A stretch of 30,188 nt of DNA, from assembly GCA_003455655.1 (NCBI GenBank), contig DMQP01000024.1, forward strand, positions 1 to 30,188. The letters run 5' to 3'. Each line of letters opens with the position of its first letter. The first letter of the stretch is position 1. Of the stretch, positions 17,116 through 24,809 are shown one piece after another. The notes below the pieces were generated by a model. The model was not told where the DNA came from. It did not search any database and was given only the letters and a program-made list of their open reading frames with translations. Source of the DNA: Treponema sp. (GTDB lineage Bacteria; Spirochaetota; Spirochaetia; Treponematales; Treponemataceae). The position numbers and the translations under genes were made by a program.

Positions 17116-18299
17116 ACGCAGAACATTATTTTGACTGGGCCGCAACAGCACCCGCAAACACTGACATACAAAAAGAGGCTTTTGAATTTTCGCTTCAACA
17201 CTGGGCAAATCCTTCAAGTCAACATCAAGCTGGCATAGAAGAAAAAAAATGTCTTGCTCAAGCTCGAGAACGATGTGCTAAAGCTATGGGCGTAAAAGCA
17301 GAACAATTATATTTTACTTCCGGGGGAACAGAAAGCGATCACATTCCCCTGCTATCAGTATTGACTCGTCCGCAAAAAGGTTCAGTGCTTATAAGCGGAA
17401 TTGAACACCCAGCGCTACGTGAAATGGCAAAAAATCTTGAACTGTGCGGATGGCATGTCATTACCGTTGCTCCAGACAAAAACGGTTTTGTAACAGCTGA
17501 TGCAGTTGAAGAAAAACTGCAAGACGACACAGCCTTTGTTACGGTTATGGCAGTTAACAATGAAACAGGAGCAATTCAACCCATTTATGAAATTGCAGAT
17601 ATGCTCTGTCAGCACGGAAAAACACGCCGTAAGCCTTTTTTCCATGTAGACTGTGTTCAAGCTGCCGGTAAAATAGAACTTGACATAACCTACAGGGGAA
17701 TAGATTCTGCTGCCTTTAGTGCTCACAAGTTAGGCGGTCCAAGGGGAATAGGACTTTTGTATTTAGCAAAAGAAATTACTCCCTTTTTAAAAGGTGGCGG
17801 ACAAGAACGCAACATTCGAAGCGGAACCGAAAATTTGTTTGGAGCTCAGGCAATGGCTCTCTGCATGGAAAAATACTTTGTGCGTAAGGGCAACGAACAA
17901 GACAATAACGTTATGTTTGAACGCATGAACGAACAAAGAAGAGTTACCGCTCAATTTATTGAAGCATTAAGAACTATACCCGGCTGTACCATTATTCCCC
18001 ATGAAAGAGGACTAAGCATAAGCGAAGACTTTTTTTCTCCGTGGATTGTTCAAGCAGCATTTAAAGGCATACCCGGACAAGTGCTTGTAAGAGCCATGAG
18101 TGCAGACGGTTACTACATTTCTACCGGAAGTGCGTGCTCTGCGGCAAAGGCATCGCGTCCTATACTTGATGCAATGCAAGTAAGCCCAGAAGAAAAAGAA
18201 GATGCAGTACGTTTTAGCTTTGGAGCTTCAACAACAACGCAGGCAATGAAAGACCTCTTTGACGAGACCGTCTTCCAGTCCGCAAAATTCGTACACTAA
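17112..18299 (+). CDS. Cysteine desulfurase (NifS/IscS-like aminotransferase class V)
   Basis: 395 aa. PLP enzyme that takes sulfur from cysteine as an enzyme persulfide, for Fe-S clusters or thio-modification. Seen: YFDWAATAP at the N-terminus, TSGGTESDH in the cofactor region, NNETGAIQP, HVDCVQAAGK, PLP-binding SAHKLGGPRGIG (Lys206) and the mobile loop STGSACSAAK with Cys342, which accepts the sulfur. GGGQERNIRSGTEN is typical of the NifS group. It overlaps aroB by four bases, so the two are translationally coupled. No scaffold (IscU/SufU/NifU) or regulator is next to it, so whether it serves Fe-S assembly or tRNA thiolation is open. Confidence 0.88.
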   Translation: MNAEHYFDWAATAPANTDIQKEAFEFSLQHWANPSSQHQAGIEEKKCLAQARERCAKAMGVKAEQLYFTSGGTESDHIPLLSVLTRPQKGSVLISGIEHPALREMAKNLELCGWHVITVAPDKNGFVTADAVEEKLQDDTAFVTVMAVNNETGAIQPIYEIADMLCQHGKTRRKPFFHVDCVQAAGKIELDITYRGIDSAAFSAHKLGGPRGIGLLYLAKEITPFLKGGGQERNIRSGTENLFGAQAMALCMEKYFVRKGNEQDNNVMFERMNEQRRVTAQFIEALRTIPGCTIIPHERGLSISEDFFSPWIVQAAFKGIPGQVLVRAMSADGYYISTGSACSAAKASRPILDAMQVSPEEKEDAVRFSFGASTTTQAMKDLFDETVFQSAKFVH

Positions 18300-18354
18300 G
18301 AGTTCTGCAAGGCTAACGACAAACAGTTACCATTTACACAAAGGCTGAGGTATA

Positions 18355-18384
18355 TTGCGCAAAAAGTAGAAAGCATGCTACAAT
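18355..18384 (+). promoter_or_regulatory. Promoter of the PUR-domain gene
   Basis: TTGCGC (18355-18360), 18-base spacer, TACAAT (18379-18384). The start site would be near 18391, giving a short leader with the strong Shine-Dalgarno AAGGAAGGA. An AGCATGCT palindrome (18372-18379) touches the -10. The rest of the 114-base gap after the desulfurase gene (18300-18413) shows no clear terminator. Confidence 0.65.
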
Positions 18385-18413
18385 ACGCTACATTTTCTTT
18401 AAGGAAGGATAGC

Positions 18414-18878
18414 ATGGGAATTCGCGGTGAATTGTTTACAACACAGGTAACACTTACAAACAGATCTTATTTTTTTAATGTTAAGGAAAACCGCGCTGGC
18501 GATGTCTTCCTTCAAATTGTTGAAAGCAAAAAGACAGACGGTGAAGGCGATCGTCGTGCAATCGTTGTTTTTGAAGAAGATATGCGCAACTTCCTAAACG
18601 GAATGGATGAATCTCTTTCCTTTATCGAAAAAGAACGCAAGGAACGCGCAAAACAGCGCTCACAGAAAAAAACAGAAAAAACTGCTAAGGGAACAAAAGG
18701 TGAATCTTTTGGCGATGAGACAAAGAAAGTATACCGTCGCAAAGGAGAAAGCCGTTTGGTTGCAGAAAAAAGAGCTGAACGTGAAGACGATGGCATTAAG
18801 CGCACAGGTAAAATAATTCATGTAAAATCAAAGCGCAGCGGTGCTAAACCCGAAGTTTCTACAACAACAGAATACTAA
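18414..18878 (+). CDS. PUR-domain nucleic-acid-binding protein (BpuR-like)
   Basis: 154 aa from ATG 18414; the AAGGAAGGA Shine-Dalgarno decides this start over an in-frame ATG 39 bases upstream that lies in the promoter. Residues 1-72 match the bacterial PUR-alpha-like fold: GELFTTQVTLTNRSYFFNVKE, then GDVFLQIVESKK and AIVVFEEDMRNFL. The Borrelia homologue BpuR binds RNA and DNA and controls gene expression. Residues about 75-154 are a disordered tail of mixed charge, rich in Lys, Arg and Glu, ending in a basic patch and STTTEY; the single-domain BpuR is shorter. Likely a post-transcriptional or nucleoid regulator. It converges on rnhB with four bases between the stops. Confidence 0.78.
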   Translation: MGIRGELFTTQVTLTNRSYFFNVKENRAGDVFLQIVESKKTDGEGDRRAIVVFEEDMRNFLNGMDESLSFIEKERKERAKQRSQKKTEKTAKGTKGESFGDETKKVYRRKGESRLVAEKRAEREDDGIKRTGKIIHVKSKRSGAKPEVSTTTEY

Positions 18879-18882
18879 CAAA

Positions 18883-19467
18883 TCAATACGAAAAAGAAAG
18901 GCGTTGTATGGGCGAAGGTCCTAATTTACGGCATGCTTCTTTGTGTGCCTTTGTGGGATAGCCCTTATGCTGAGCGTATCCGTAACCAGGATAGAGTGCA
19001 TCGTATTCAACCATAAGTCGATCTCGCTTTACCTTTGCAATAATACTTGCTGCACTTACACAAGGAATAGTCGCATCTGCTTTTACTACGGCAGTGCAGT
19101 CAGGAATGTCAGGAACTTTATTACCATCTGCAATTGCGTTTACTTCAATGTTCTCAAAAGAAAAACCATGAGTAAGGCACCACTGGGGAAGTTTTAAAAG
19201 CATGGCTTCATAAGCACGACGCATTGCAAGAAGACTTGCATTTAAAATGTTTATAGAATCAATTTCAACATGATCTACAAAAGCATGACCCCAGCAGCAT
19301 GTTTCTACAATAAGTGGAAAAATGCTTTCTCGTTTTTTTTCAGAAAGAACTTTACTGTCTTTTAAAAGCGAAAGATCAAAATGTGGATCTAAAATAACGC
19401 AAGCAGCACTTACAGGACCAGCAAGAGGGCCTCTACCGGCTTCGTCCAAACCAGCACACAGTTGCAT
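18883..19467 (-). CDS. rnhB: Ribonuclease HII
   Basis: 194 aa. It cuts the RNA strand of RNA-DNA hybrids, including single ribonucleotides in DNA. Seen: LDEAGRGPLAGPV with catalytic Asp8-Glu9, the GRG motif that reads the RNA-DNA junction, AIADGNKVPD, KADATIPCVSAASIIAKVKRDR holding the other catalytic acids, and the C-terminal YPGYGYAQHKGYPTKAH signature. The start overlaps the upstream stop by one base (TAATG); GGAGGG lies upstream within that gene. Last gene of the minus-strand run. Confidence 0.95.
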   Translation of the reverse strand: MQLCAGLDEAGRGPLAGPVSAACVILDPHFDLSLLKDSKVLSEKKRESIFPLIVETCCWGHAFVDHVEIDSINILNASLLAMRRAYEAMLLKLPQWCLTHGFSFENIEVNAIADGNKVPDIPDCTAVVKADATIPCVSAASIIAKVKRDRLMVEYDALYPGYGYAQHKGYPTKAHKEACRKLGPSPIQRLSFSY

Positions 19468-21599
19468 TAAAAACCGCCCTCCTCGTTTGCATAGGCAGTT
19501 ACCACAGAATCAATATCTTTCCAAATTGCAACAGAACCGGGGAAGTTGTCGTTTCGCTGAGCAGAGAAAACACAACCGTTAACCAAAGCAGTTGAATCTA
19601 CGAGTTCTATACAGCGCCCCAAATGAGTAATAATGGTTGCTTCACTTAGGGAACAAGCAAGAGTACTTTTGTTAAGAGTAAGTGTTACTGCTGTTTGTGC
19701 AGTGGATGTGAGTCGGCAGTTACTGACACTTACATCGCAAACTGTTCCAGAAAGAACCGCTGCATAAGAAGCACCTTGGACTGTAAATCCGCTACTTGAA
19801 AGTCCTATAAGCGCATTTGCAGCATCTATAAGAACACCGTCAGCAGCAAAAGTTCCCACAAGTTCACACTCATAAAGTGTTAAAGAACCTCCGTCAACCA
19901 CAAAGAGACTGTCACTTGCAGACGATGCATACTGAGGAACCGTTCGTTCGAAGATACAACCTTCTGCAGAAAAATCGCTTTCTTTTATGACAAGGCGTGC
20001 ATCATCTGGAATAATAATGTGCGAATCAGAACCAACTAAATAAATGGGAGTCGAAATGACGGTATCACCATGAGGCAAAACAATATCTCCCAAAACATGA
20101 AGACGCATAAATGAACTACGAGACAAAGCTTCTTGCGCTTGGGCAAAAGAAGTAAAGGGGTTTGCATAACTTCCATCGGGAACGGCCCCTTCGTTTAATG
20201 CAGAAGATGAGGGAGCAAGATAAAAATTAAATTCATCTACCACAACATGATATTCTGCCCTTTCACTTTGATTTCCTGCAACATCTTTTGCATAGGCACA
20301 GACTTTGTAATAGGTTGTTTTTCGTGAGCGAGAAGACAAGACTATCTCTGAACCATCGTACAAAGAATAGTCACCAACTTCTACAGAAGAAAAAAGCGCT
20401 TCACTTTCTGAAGTTAATCCAGAATCTGTTAGCATTGGTTTACTAACAGCATAATAAATTTCAGAATCACTTTCGCCACTTATAGAAAGAAGAACTCTGT
20501 TTCGTGCATAGCCAGCTTTTTCGGAAGAAGCAATAATGGGCACTTGCGGAATTTTACGGTCAACAAAGAAAGGACAACTTATGTCTCCCTGGTAGACTCC
20601 ACGATAGTAAACTCCCAACTTCATAACAGCATAGAGAGAGTCATCAAAAAAAGTATCACAGACAAGACGACTCTGAGCAGGTAAAGAACTGGTAACACAA
20701 TCTTCTGTTAAAGAACGAGCAGGTCCAAGCGTAAAGTTTGCATTTTTTGCAACACTAAAAGAAACACTTCCGTCGCTTTCTCGGTTTACCGTTAATTCTG
20801 GTTTTGCAGGAAGCGTAAAGACATGCACAGGATTTCCAAACTCATAATTCATCGATTGCCAACGAACGGTATGATTAACAGAACGATCAAGAACAAGAGG
20901 TTCTTTCGAAGCAGTCCAAAAGGCATCATCAATTTGATATATAAGTTTGTCGCCTGTAAAAACAAAAGTTGACCAATCTTCAAGCGTAAAGGGAACATCT
21001 GCATCGAGAAGCACTTGCTCTTTTTGTTCCTGAGGAACAACATGCAAAACAAAATGCCAAAAAGCAGTTCCTTCGGTAACCGTACAAGCAACATAGCGGT
21101 CTACACAGTTAAGCGCAGAAAGAGAAATGCCTTTCCCTTCATAGGTGGGAACAATTGGATTTCCTAAACACCAGCGAAATCGAGCAGGAATATCAAAAGA
21201 ATTTCCTGAAATATATTTTCGTATGGGATTAGACGAAATGGCCTGAACGAATAAAGATTCGTGAGGATCGGTAAAAGTAACAGAAACAGGTTCAACAGTA
21301 TAATTTATGGTAAAATCGGAGCGAACGCCCTGTGCATTTACCGCAGTAATGTTAAGGGTAACAGAACCAGTTTCATCAATCAAAACAGGACCATCGTATG
21401 CAAAACCAGACTCGAGTGGATCACTACCGGTAAGGGAATAGTACAGTTCACTTCCATCTGAACCGTCGAGTACCAGTGCTTGACGATTTGCCCATGTTCC
21501 CTGCGAAGGACTTATAATGTCATTTGCATCAAAAGCTATTGCAGAGAAAGCACACAAAAAGCAAAGTACTTGCAAAAGAATACGACGGTTTGTATTCAT
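19467..21599 (-). CDS. Large exported protein with chitobiase-C-like and right-handed beta-helix domains
   Basis: 710 aa. A signal peptide (NRRILLQVLCFLCAFSAIAF, cleavage near residue 23) sends it across the inner membrane; there is no lipobox. Residues about 28-105 read as the Ig-like CHB_HEX_C domain (SPSQGTWANRQALVLD, then ELYYSLTGSDP). A second such unit lies near 350-455 (GYARNRVLLSISGESDSEIYYA). After GSYANPFTSFAQAQEAL (about 475-490), a start typical of surface parallel beta-helices, residues 490-700 carry short strand repeats in which small polar and hydrophobic residues alternate (GGSLTLYECELVG, SGTVCDVSVSNCRLTS). No catalytic residues are recognisable. TAGGAG precedes the start. It lies between a phosphoribosyltransferase and rnhB, 8 bases after the former. 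Probably periplasmic or surface; role unknown. Confidence 0.7.
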   Translation of the reverse strand: MNTNRRILLQVLCFLCAFSAIAFDANDIISPSQGTWANRQALVLDGSDGSELYYSLTGSDPLESGFAYDGPVLIDETGSVTLNITAVNAQGVRSDFTINYTVEPVSVTFTDPHESLFVQAISSNPIRKYISGNSFDIPARFRWCLGNPIVPTYEGKGISLSALNCVDRYVACTVTEGTAFWHFVLHVVPQEQKEQVLLDADVPFTLEDWSTFVFTGDKLIYQIDDAFWTASKEPLVLDRSVNHTVRWQSMNYEFGNPVHVFTLPAKPELTVNRESDGSVSFSVAKNANFTLGPARSLTEDCVTSSLPAQSRLVCDTFFDDSLYAVMKLGVYYRGVYQGDISCPFFVDRKIPQVPIIASSEKAGYARNRVLLSISGESDSEIYYAVSKPMLTDSGLTSESEALFSSVEVGDYSLYDGSEIVLSSRSRKTTYYKVCAYAKDVAGNQSERAEYHVVVDEFNFYLAPSSSALNEGAVPDGSYANPFTSFAQAQEALSRSSFMRLHVLGDIVLPHGDTVISTPIYLVGSDSHIIIPDDARLVIKESDFSAEGCIFERTVPQYASSASDSLFVVDGGSLTLYECELVGTFAADGVLIDAANALIGLSSSGFTVQGASYAAVLSGTVCDVSVSNCRLTSTAQTAVTLTLNKSTLACSLSEATIITHLGRCIELVDSTALVNGCVFSAQRNDNFPGSVAIWKDIDSVVTAYANEEGGF

Positions 21600-21607
21600 T
21601 ACGACTC

Positions 21608-22219
21608 CTACTTTTCAGAATTAAATATGGGCTCAAGCACTTGGCGCAACTGAGGATAGGGTTTGTAATAGTGCTCTTCAAGTTCTTGAGGGGTAAGACC
21701 TACCATTTCATGACTCATGTAGTTTATCCAGCGGTTTTGCTCTGGAGAATCAACAACAATTTTGCGACAATAGTAATCGGGCTCTATGGGAAGTTTGTCT
21801 TTGTAGGTAAAACATTTGTAGTCATGAACAACAACTTTAATGTTGCTCCGAGGAATACCTGTCTTTAAAAGTTCATTCGTAAGAAAGTTAAGAGTTCTGC
21901 CTGAATCACAAATGTCATCAACAAGCATAACTTTGTCGCCCAAACGCAAATACTGGGGAGAATATGTCCAACCGTCAACTCTAACTTCATCATGCTGATT
22001 TACATCGGTGTAACTGCGCGCTACAACAGCAGCATAGAGTACGGGCTTATGGTCTTTGAGTGCAACTTTGTAGTATTCACTGATGATGTTTGCCATATAC
22101 GCACCACCACGCAATGAAGCATAAATAACATCGGGAACAAAACCGTCTTCATGATACATTTTGTGTGCAAGCATAAGTGCGTTATTACGAACTTGATCAT
22201 ACTGAAGAAATTCTTTCAT
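21608..22219 (-). CDS. Purine-type phosphoribosyltransferase (xanthine/hypoxanthine-guanine family)
   Basis: 203 aa. Type I phosphoribosyltransferase: ASLRGGAYMA (34-43) supplies the pyrophosphate loop, and VMLVDDICDSGRTL (97-110) is the PRPP-binding motif, with Ser where Thr is usual. The late segment PDYYCRKIVVDSPEQNRWINY resembles the base-binding and hood region of Gpt-like enzymes. It likely converts a purine base and PRPP to the nucleotide for salvage. The base (xanthine, guanine, hypoxanthine) cannot be fixed from sequence. GGCGGAGG is a strong Shine-Dalgarno. It has its own promoter in the end of clpC and heads the last three genes of the run. Confidence 0.8.
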   Translation of the reverse strand: MKEFLQYDQVRNNALMLAHKMYHEDGFVPDVIYASLRGGAYMANIISEYYKVALKDHKPVLYAAVVARSYTDVNQHDEVRVDGWTYSPQYLRLGDKVMLVDDICDSGRTLNFLTNELLKTGIPRSNIKVVVHDYKCFTYKDKLPIEPDYYCRKIVVDSPEQNRWINYMSHEMVGLTPQELEEHYYKPYPQLRQVLEPIFNSEK

Positions 22220-22239
22220 TCAAAAGCCTCCGCCCTTTT

Positions 22240-22268
22240 ATTATAAGACAGAAGCGTCTGTTGCGCAA
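22240..22268 (-). promoter_or_regulatory. Promoter inside the 3' end of clpC for the phosphoribosyltransferase gene
   Basis: Minus strand: TTGCGC (22268-22263), 17-base spacer, TATAAT (22245-22240), the best -10 in the window. The start site would be near 22233, 14 bases before the ATG. The spacer holds ACAGACGCTTCTGT, an almost perfect palindrome centred in it. The promoter overlaps the last clpC codons and stop. Confidence 0.7.
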
Positions 22269-24808
22269 TCTGTCTGTTTCTTTTTTGAACTTGAACTGTT
22301 ACGAGCTCTTGTTTTTTTGAAACTTACATCAATGTGATTGTCTGTAAAATCTACCACAACAGAATTACTGCTTCCGCGTTTTCCGCTCAGAATAAGTGTT
22401 GCAAGTCTATCTTCTACTTCGCGCTGAATTAAACGTCTCATAGGGCGAGCACCCATTGCAGGTTCATAACCGTGGTCAATAAGATAGTCTCTCGCTTTTG
22501 CTTTAACCGTAAGCGAAAGATTTTGTTCTGCAAGGCGACCTTCCAATTCTGAAAGCTGAATATCGAGAATCGCCTTAACCTGCTCACGAGTAAGTGCATT
22601 AAAGACAACAACATCATCAATACGATTTAAAAGTTCTGGAGACATAATGCGCTTTAATTCTTCCATGGCACTTGCTTTTATTTCATCATAAGGAAGCACT
22701 CCATCGCGAACGGTTGAAAATCCCATGCGGCCGTCTGCCATAATGTTTCGAGCACCAGCATTACTGGTCATAATAAGCAGTGTGTTTCTAAAGCTAACAG
22801 TGTGTCCCAGATTGTCTGAAAGTTCTCCTTCTTCAAGTGTTTGTAACAAAAGATTAAAGACATCAAGATGAGCTTTTTCAATTTCGTCCAAAAGAACAAC
22901 TGAATACGGATGCTGGCGAACAGCTTCGGTAAGCACACCACCCTCTTCATATCCAACGTATCCTGGAGGAGCACCAACCAAACGAGAAGCATTGTATTTT
23001 TCCATATAGTCACTCATGTCTATACGAATCAAAGCATCTTCTGTTCCAAACAAAAATTTTGCAAGAGCTTTTGCAAGTTGTGTTTTACCAACACCAGTCG
23101 GACCCAAAAATATAAATGAACCAAGTGGCCGCTTAAGTGAAGATACACCAGCCCGACTTCTGCGAACAGCACCACTTATAAGACGAATTGCCTCATCTTG
23201 TCCAATAACATCTTTATGAAGTTCTGCTTCCATGTTGACTAAGCGAGTCGATTCTCCATCGTCTAATTGTTCAACAGGAATACTGGTTGTAGAACTTATA
23301 ATTGCACACACATCTTCTTTGGTAACATGAGGTCGCATTGAAGTTTCGTTGTTTTTCCAGAACAAACTAAATTCATCAAGACGACGGCGAAGTTCAACAA
23401 CTTTATCGCGAACAAAGGCAGCCTTTTCATAATCTTGTTCTGCAACAAGACGTTTCTTTTCTTCGGTAAGTGCCTCAATAGAATGTTCTAGTTCTTCAAG
23501 TTCAGAAGGACGAGCTTCTTCTTGAATTTTTTTTGCAGCACCTACTTCATCAAGAATGTCTATTGCTTTGTCGGGTAGACAGCGTTCGGAAATGTAACGC
23601 TCAGAATACATAACAATTGATTCTATAACGCCATCATCATAAATAACATGATGATAATCTTCGTAACGACCTTTTAGTCCACGCAATATATTTTCAGTAT
23701 CTTTTTGAGTTGGTTCGTCTACGGTAACTTTTTGGAATCGTCTGGTTAAGGCACTGTCGCGTTCCAAATACTTGCGGTATTCTTTTGTCGTTGTTGCACC
23801 AATGACTTGAATTTCTCCACGGCTTAATGCAGGTTTCATAATGTTACTTGCATCCATAGAACCTTCAGGGCCACCAGCGCCAATAACGGTATGAAGTTCA
23901 TCAATAAAAAGAATGACGTCGTTAGCTTCTTTTACTTCCTTCATCATTTTTTTCATGCGCTCTTCAAATTCACCACGATACTTTGTTCCTGCAATCATAG
24001 CAGCAAGGTCAAGCGTAAGAACTCTTTTTTTCAAAAGATCTCGGGGAACTGTTCCCTTTACAATATGCTGAGCAAGACCTTCAACAATTGCCGTTTTTCC
24101 AACTCCTGGTTCACCGACCAAGACAGGATTATTTTTTGTTCTGCGACTTAAGATTTGAATAACGCGAGCAATTTCTACTTCACGTCCCACAACAGGATCT
24201 GAAATTCCGTTACGAGCAACATCTGTTAAGTCACGAGTAAACTGTGCAAGAATTCCTTGTTTCATGCGAGAACGAGACTGAGAAGAACCGTCAGACATAA
24301 GAGGTTCAGAATTATGGAAGAGTGCATCAGCAGCTGCTTTCATTCCGTCTGCTCTTGCTGAAGAAGGAATTTTTCGTTCTATTTCTACAACCGTTTGACG
24401 AGCTTGGGCAAGAGTTATTTCTGCTTTTTCAAAATAACGTGACAAAAGAGAATTTTCTTCGCGGATGGCAGCAAGCAAAATATGTTCAGTTCCTACATAC
24501 GAAACATGTAAAGACCGAGCTTCAACTGCTGCAACATCAAGCAAATTCTGCATTCTTTGAGAAAGTGGTATTTCTGAAGCAACTGGTAAGGGAACACGAG
24601 CAGGCAAACTTTGTTCAATAGCAAGCTGCATAGTAAGCACATTAATTCGCAGTGCCTTTAGAGTAAGGTAACCCAATCCATCACCACTACGCAACATGGC
24701 AAGCATGACATGTTCAGGCAAGAGATGGTCGCTTCCAAATTTATATGCTTCATCCTGTGCAAGTGCAATAATGAGCCGCTGTGCACGCGGTGAAAGATTC
24801 TTCATCAT
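22241..24808 (-). CDS. clpC: AAA+ unfoldase ClpC
   Basis: 855 aa from ATG 24808, six bases after GGGAG; a start 30 bases further up lies inside mcsB and lacks a site. The N-domain has two repeats (about 1-145), keeping Glu32 (LLPEH) and the GTEH glutamate of repeat two, which in Bacillus bind phospho-arginine. AAA1 has Walker A GEPGVGKT (232-239) and Walker B VILFIDE. A UVR-containing middle region lies near 445-480. AAA2 has GPTGVGKT (569-576) and VVLLDE. The MGF loop (695-697) is the ClpP-docking tripeptide. It unfolds proteins for ClpP. The tail is a Ser/Lys-rich stretch. It follows mcsA-mcsB, one base after the mcsB stop. No clpP is in the window. Confidence 0.95.
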   Translation of the reverse strand: MMKNLSPRAQRLIIALAQDEAYKFGSDHLLPEHVMLAMLRSGDGLGYLTLKALRINVLTMQLAIEQSLPARVPLPVASEIPLSQRMQNLLDVAAVEARSLHVSYVGTEHILLAAIREENSLLSRYFEKAEITLAQARQTVVEIERKIPSSARADGMKAAADALFHNSEPLMSDGSSQSRSRMKQGILAQFTRDLTDVARNGISDPVVGREVEIARVIQILSRRTKNNPVLVGEPGVGKTAIVEGLAQHIVKGTVPRDLLKKRVLTLDLAAMIAGTKYRGEFEERMKKMMKEVKEANDVILFIDELHTVIGAGGPEGSMDASNIMKPALSRGEIQVIGATTTKEYRKYLERDSALTRRFQKVTVDEPTQKDTENILRGLKGRYEDYHHVIYDDGVIESIVMYSERYISERCLPDKAIDILDEVGAAKKIQEEARPSELEELEHSIEALTEEKKRLVAEQDYEKAAFVRDKVVELRRRLDEFSLFWKNNETSMRPHVTKEDVCAIISSTTSIPVEQLDDGESTRLVNMEAELHKDVIGQDEAIRLISGAVRRSRAGVSSLKRPLGSFIFLGPTGVGKTQLAKALAKFLFGTEDALIRIDMSDYMEKYNASRLVGAPPGYVGYEEGGVLTEAVRQHPYSVVLLDEIEKAHLDVFNLLLQTLEEGELSDNLGHTVSFRNTLLIMTSNAGARNIMADGRMGFSTVRDGVLPYDEIKASAMEELKRIMSPELLNRIDDVVVFNALTREQVKAILDIQLSELEGRLAEQNLSLTVKAKARDYLIDHGYEPAMGARPMRRLIQREVEDRLATLILSGKRGSSNSVVVDFTDNHIDVSFKKTRARNSSSSKKKQTDCATDASVL

Positions 24809-24809
24809 A

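Noticed and set aside
18375..18413. Upstream start for the PUR-domain protein
   Set aside because: This ATG sits within the promoter next to the -10; the later ATG has a strong Shine-Dalgarno.
19467..21599. Adhesin or autotransporter call for the beta-helix protein
   Set aside because: No translocator barrel or surface-anchor motif is visible at the C-terminus, so only an exported beta-helix protein is supported.
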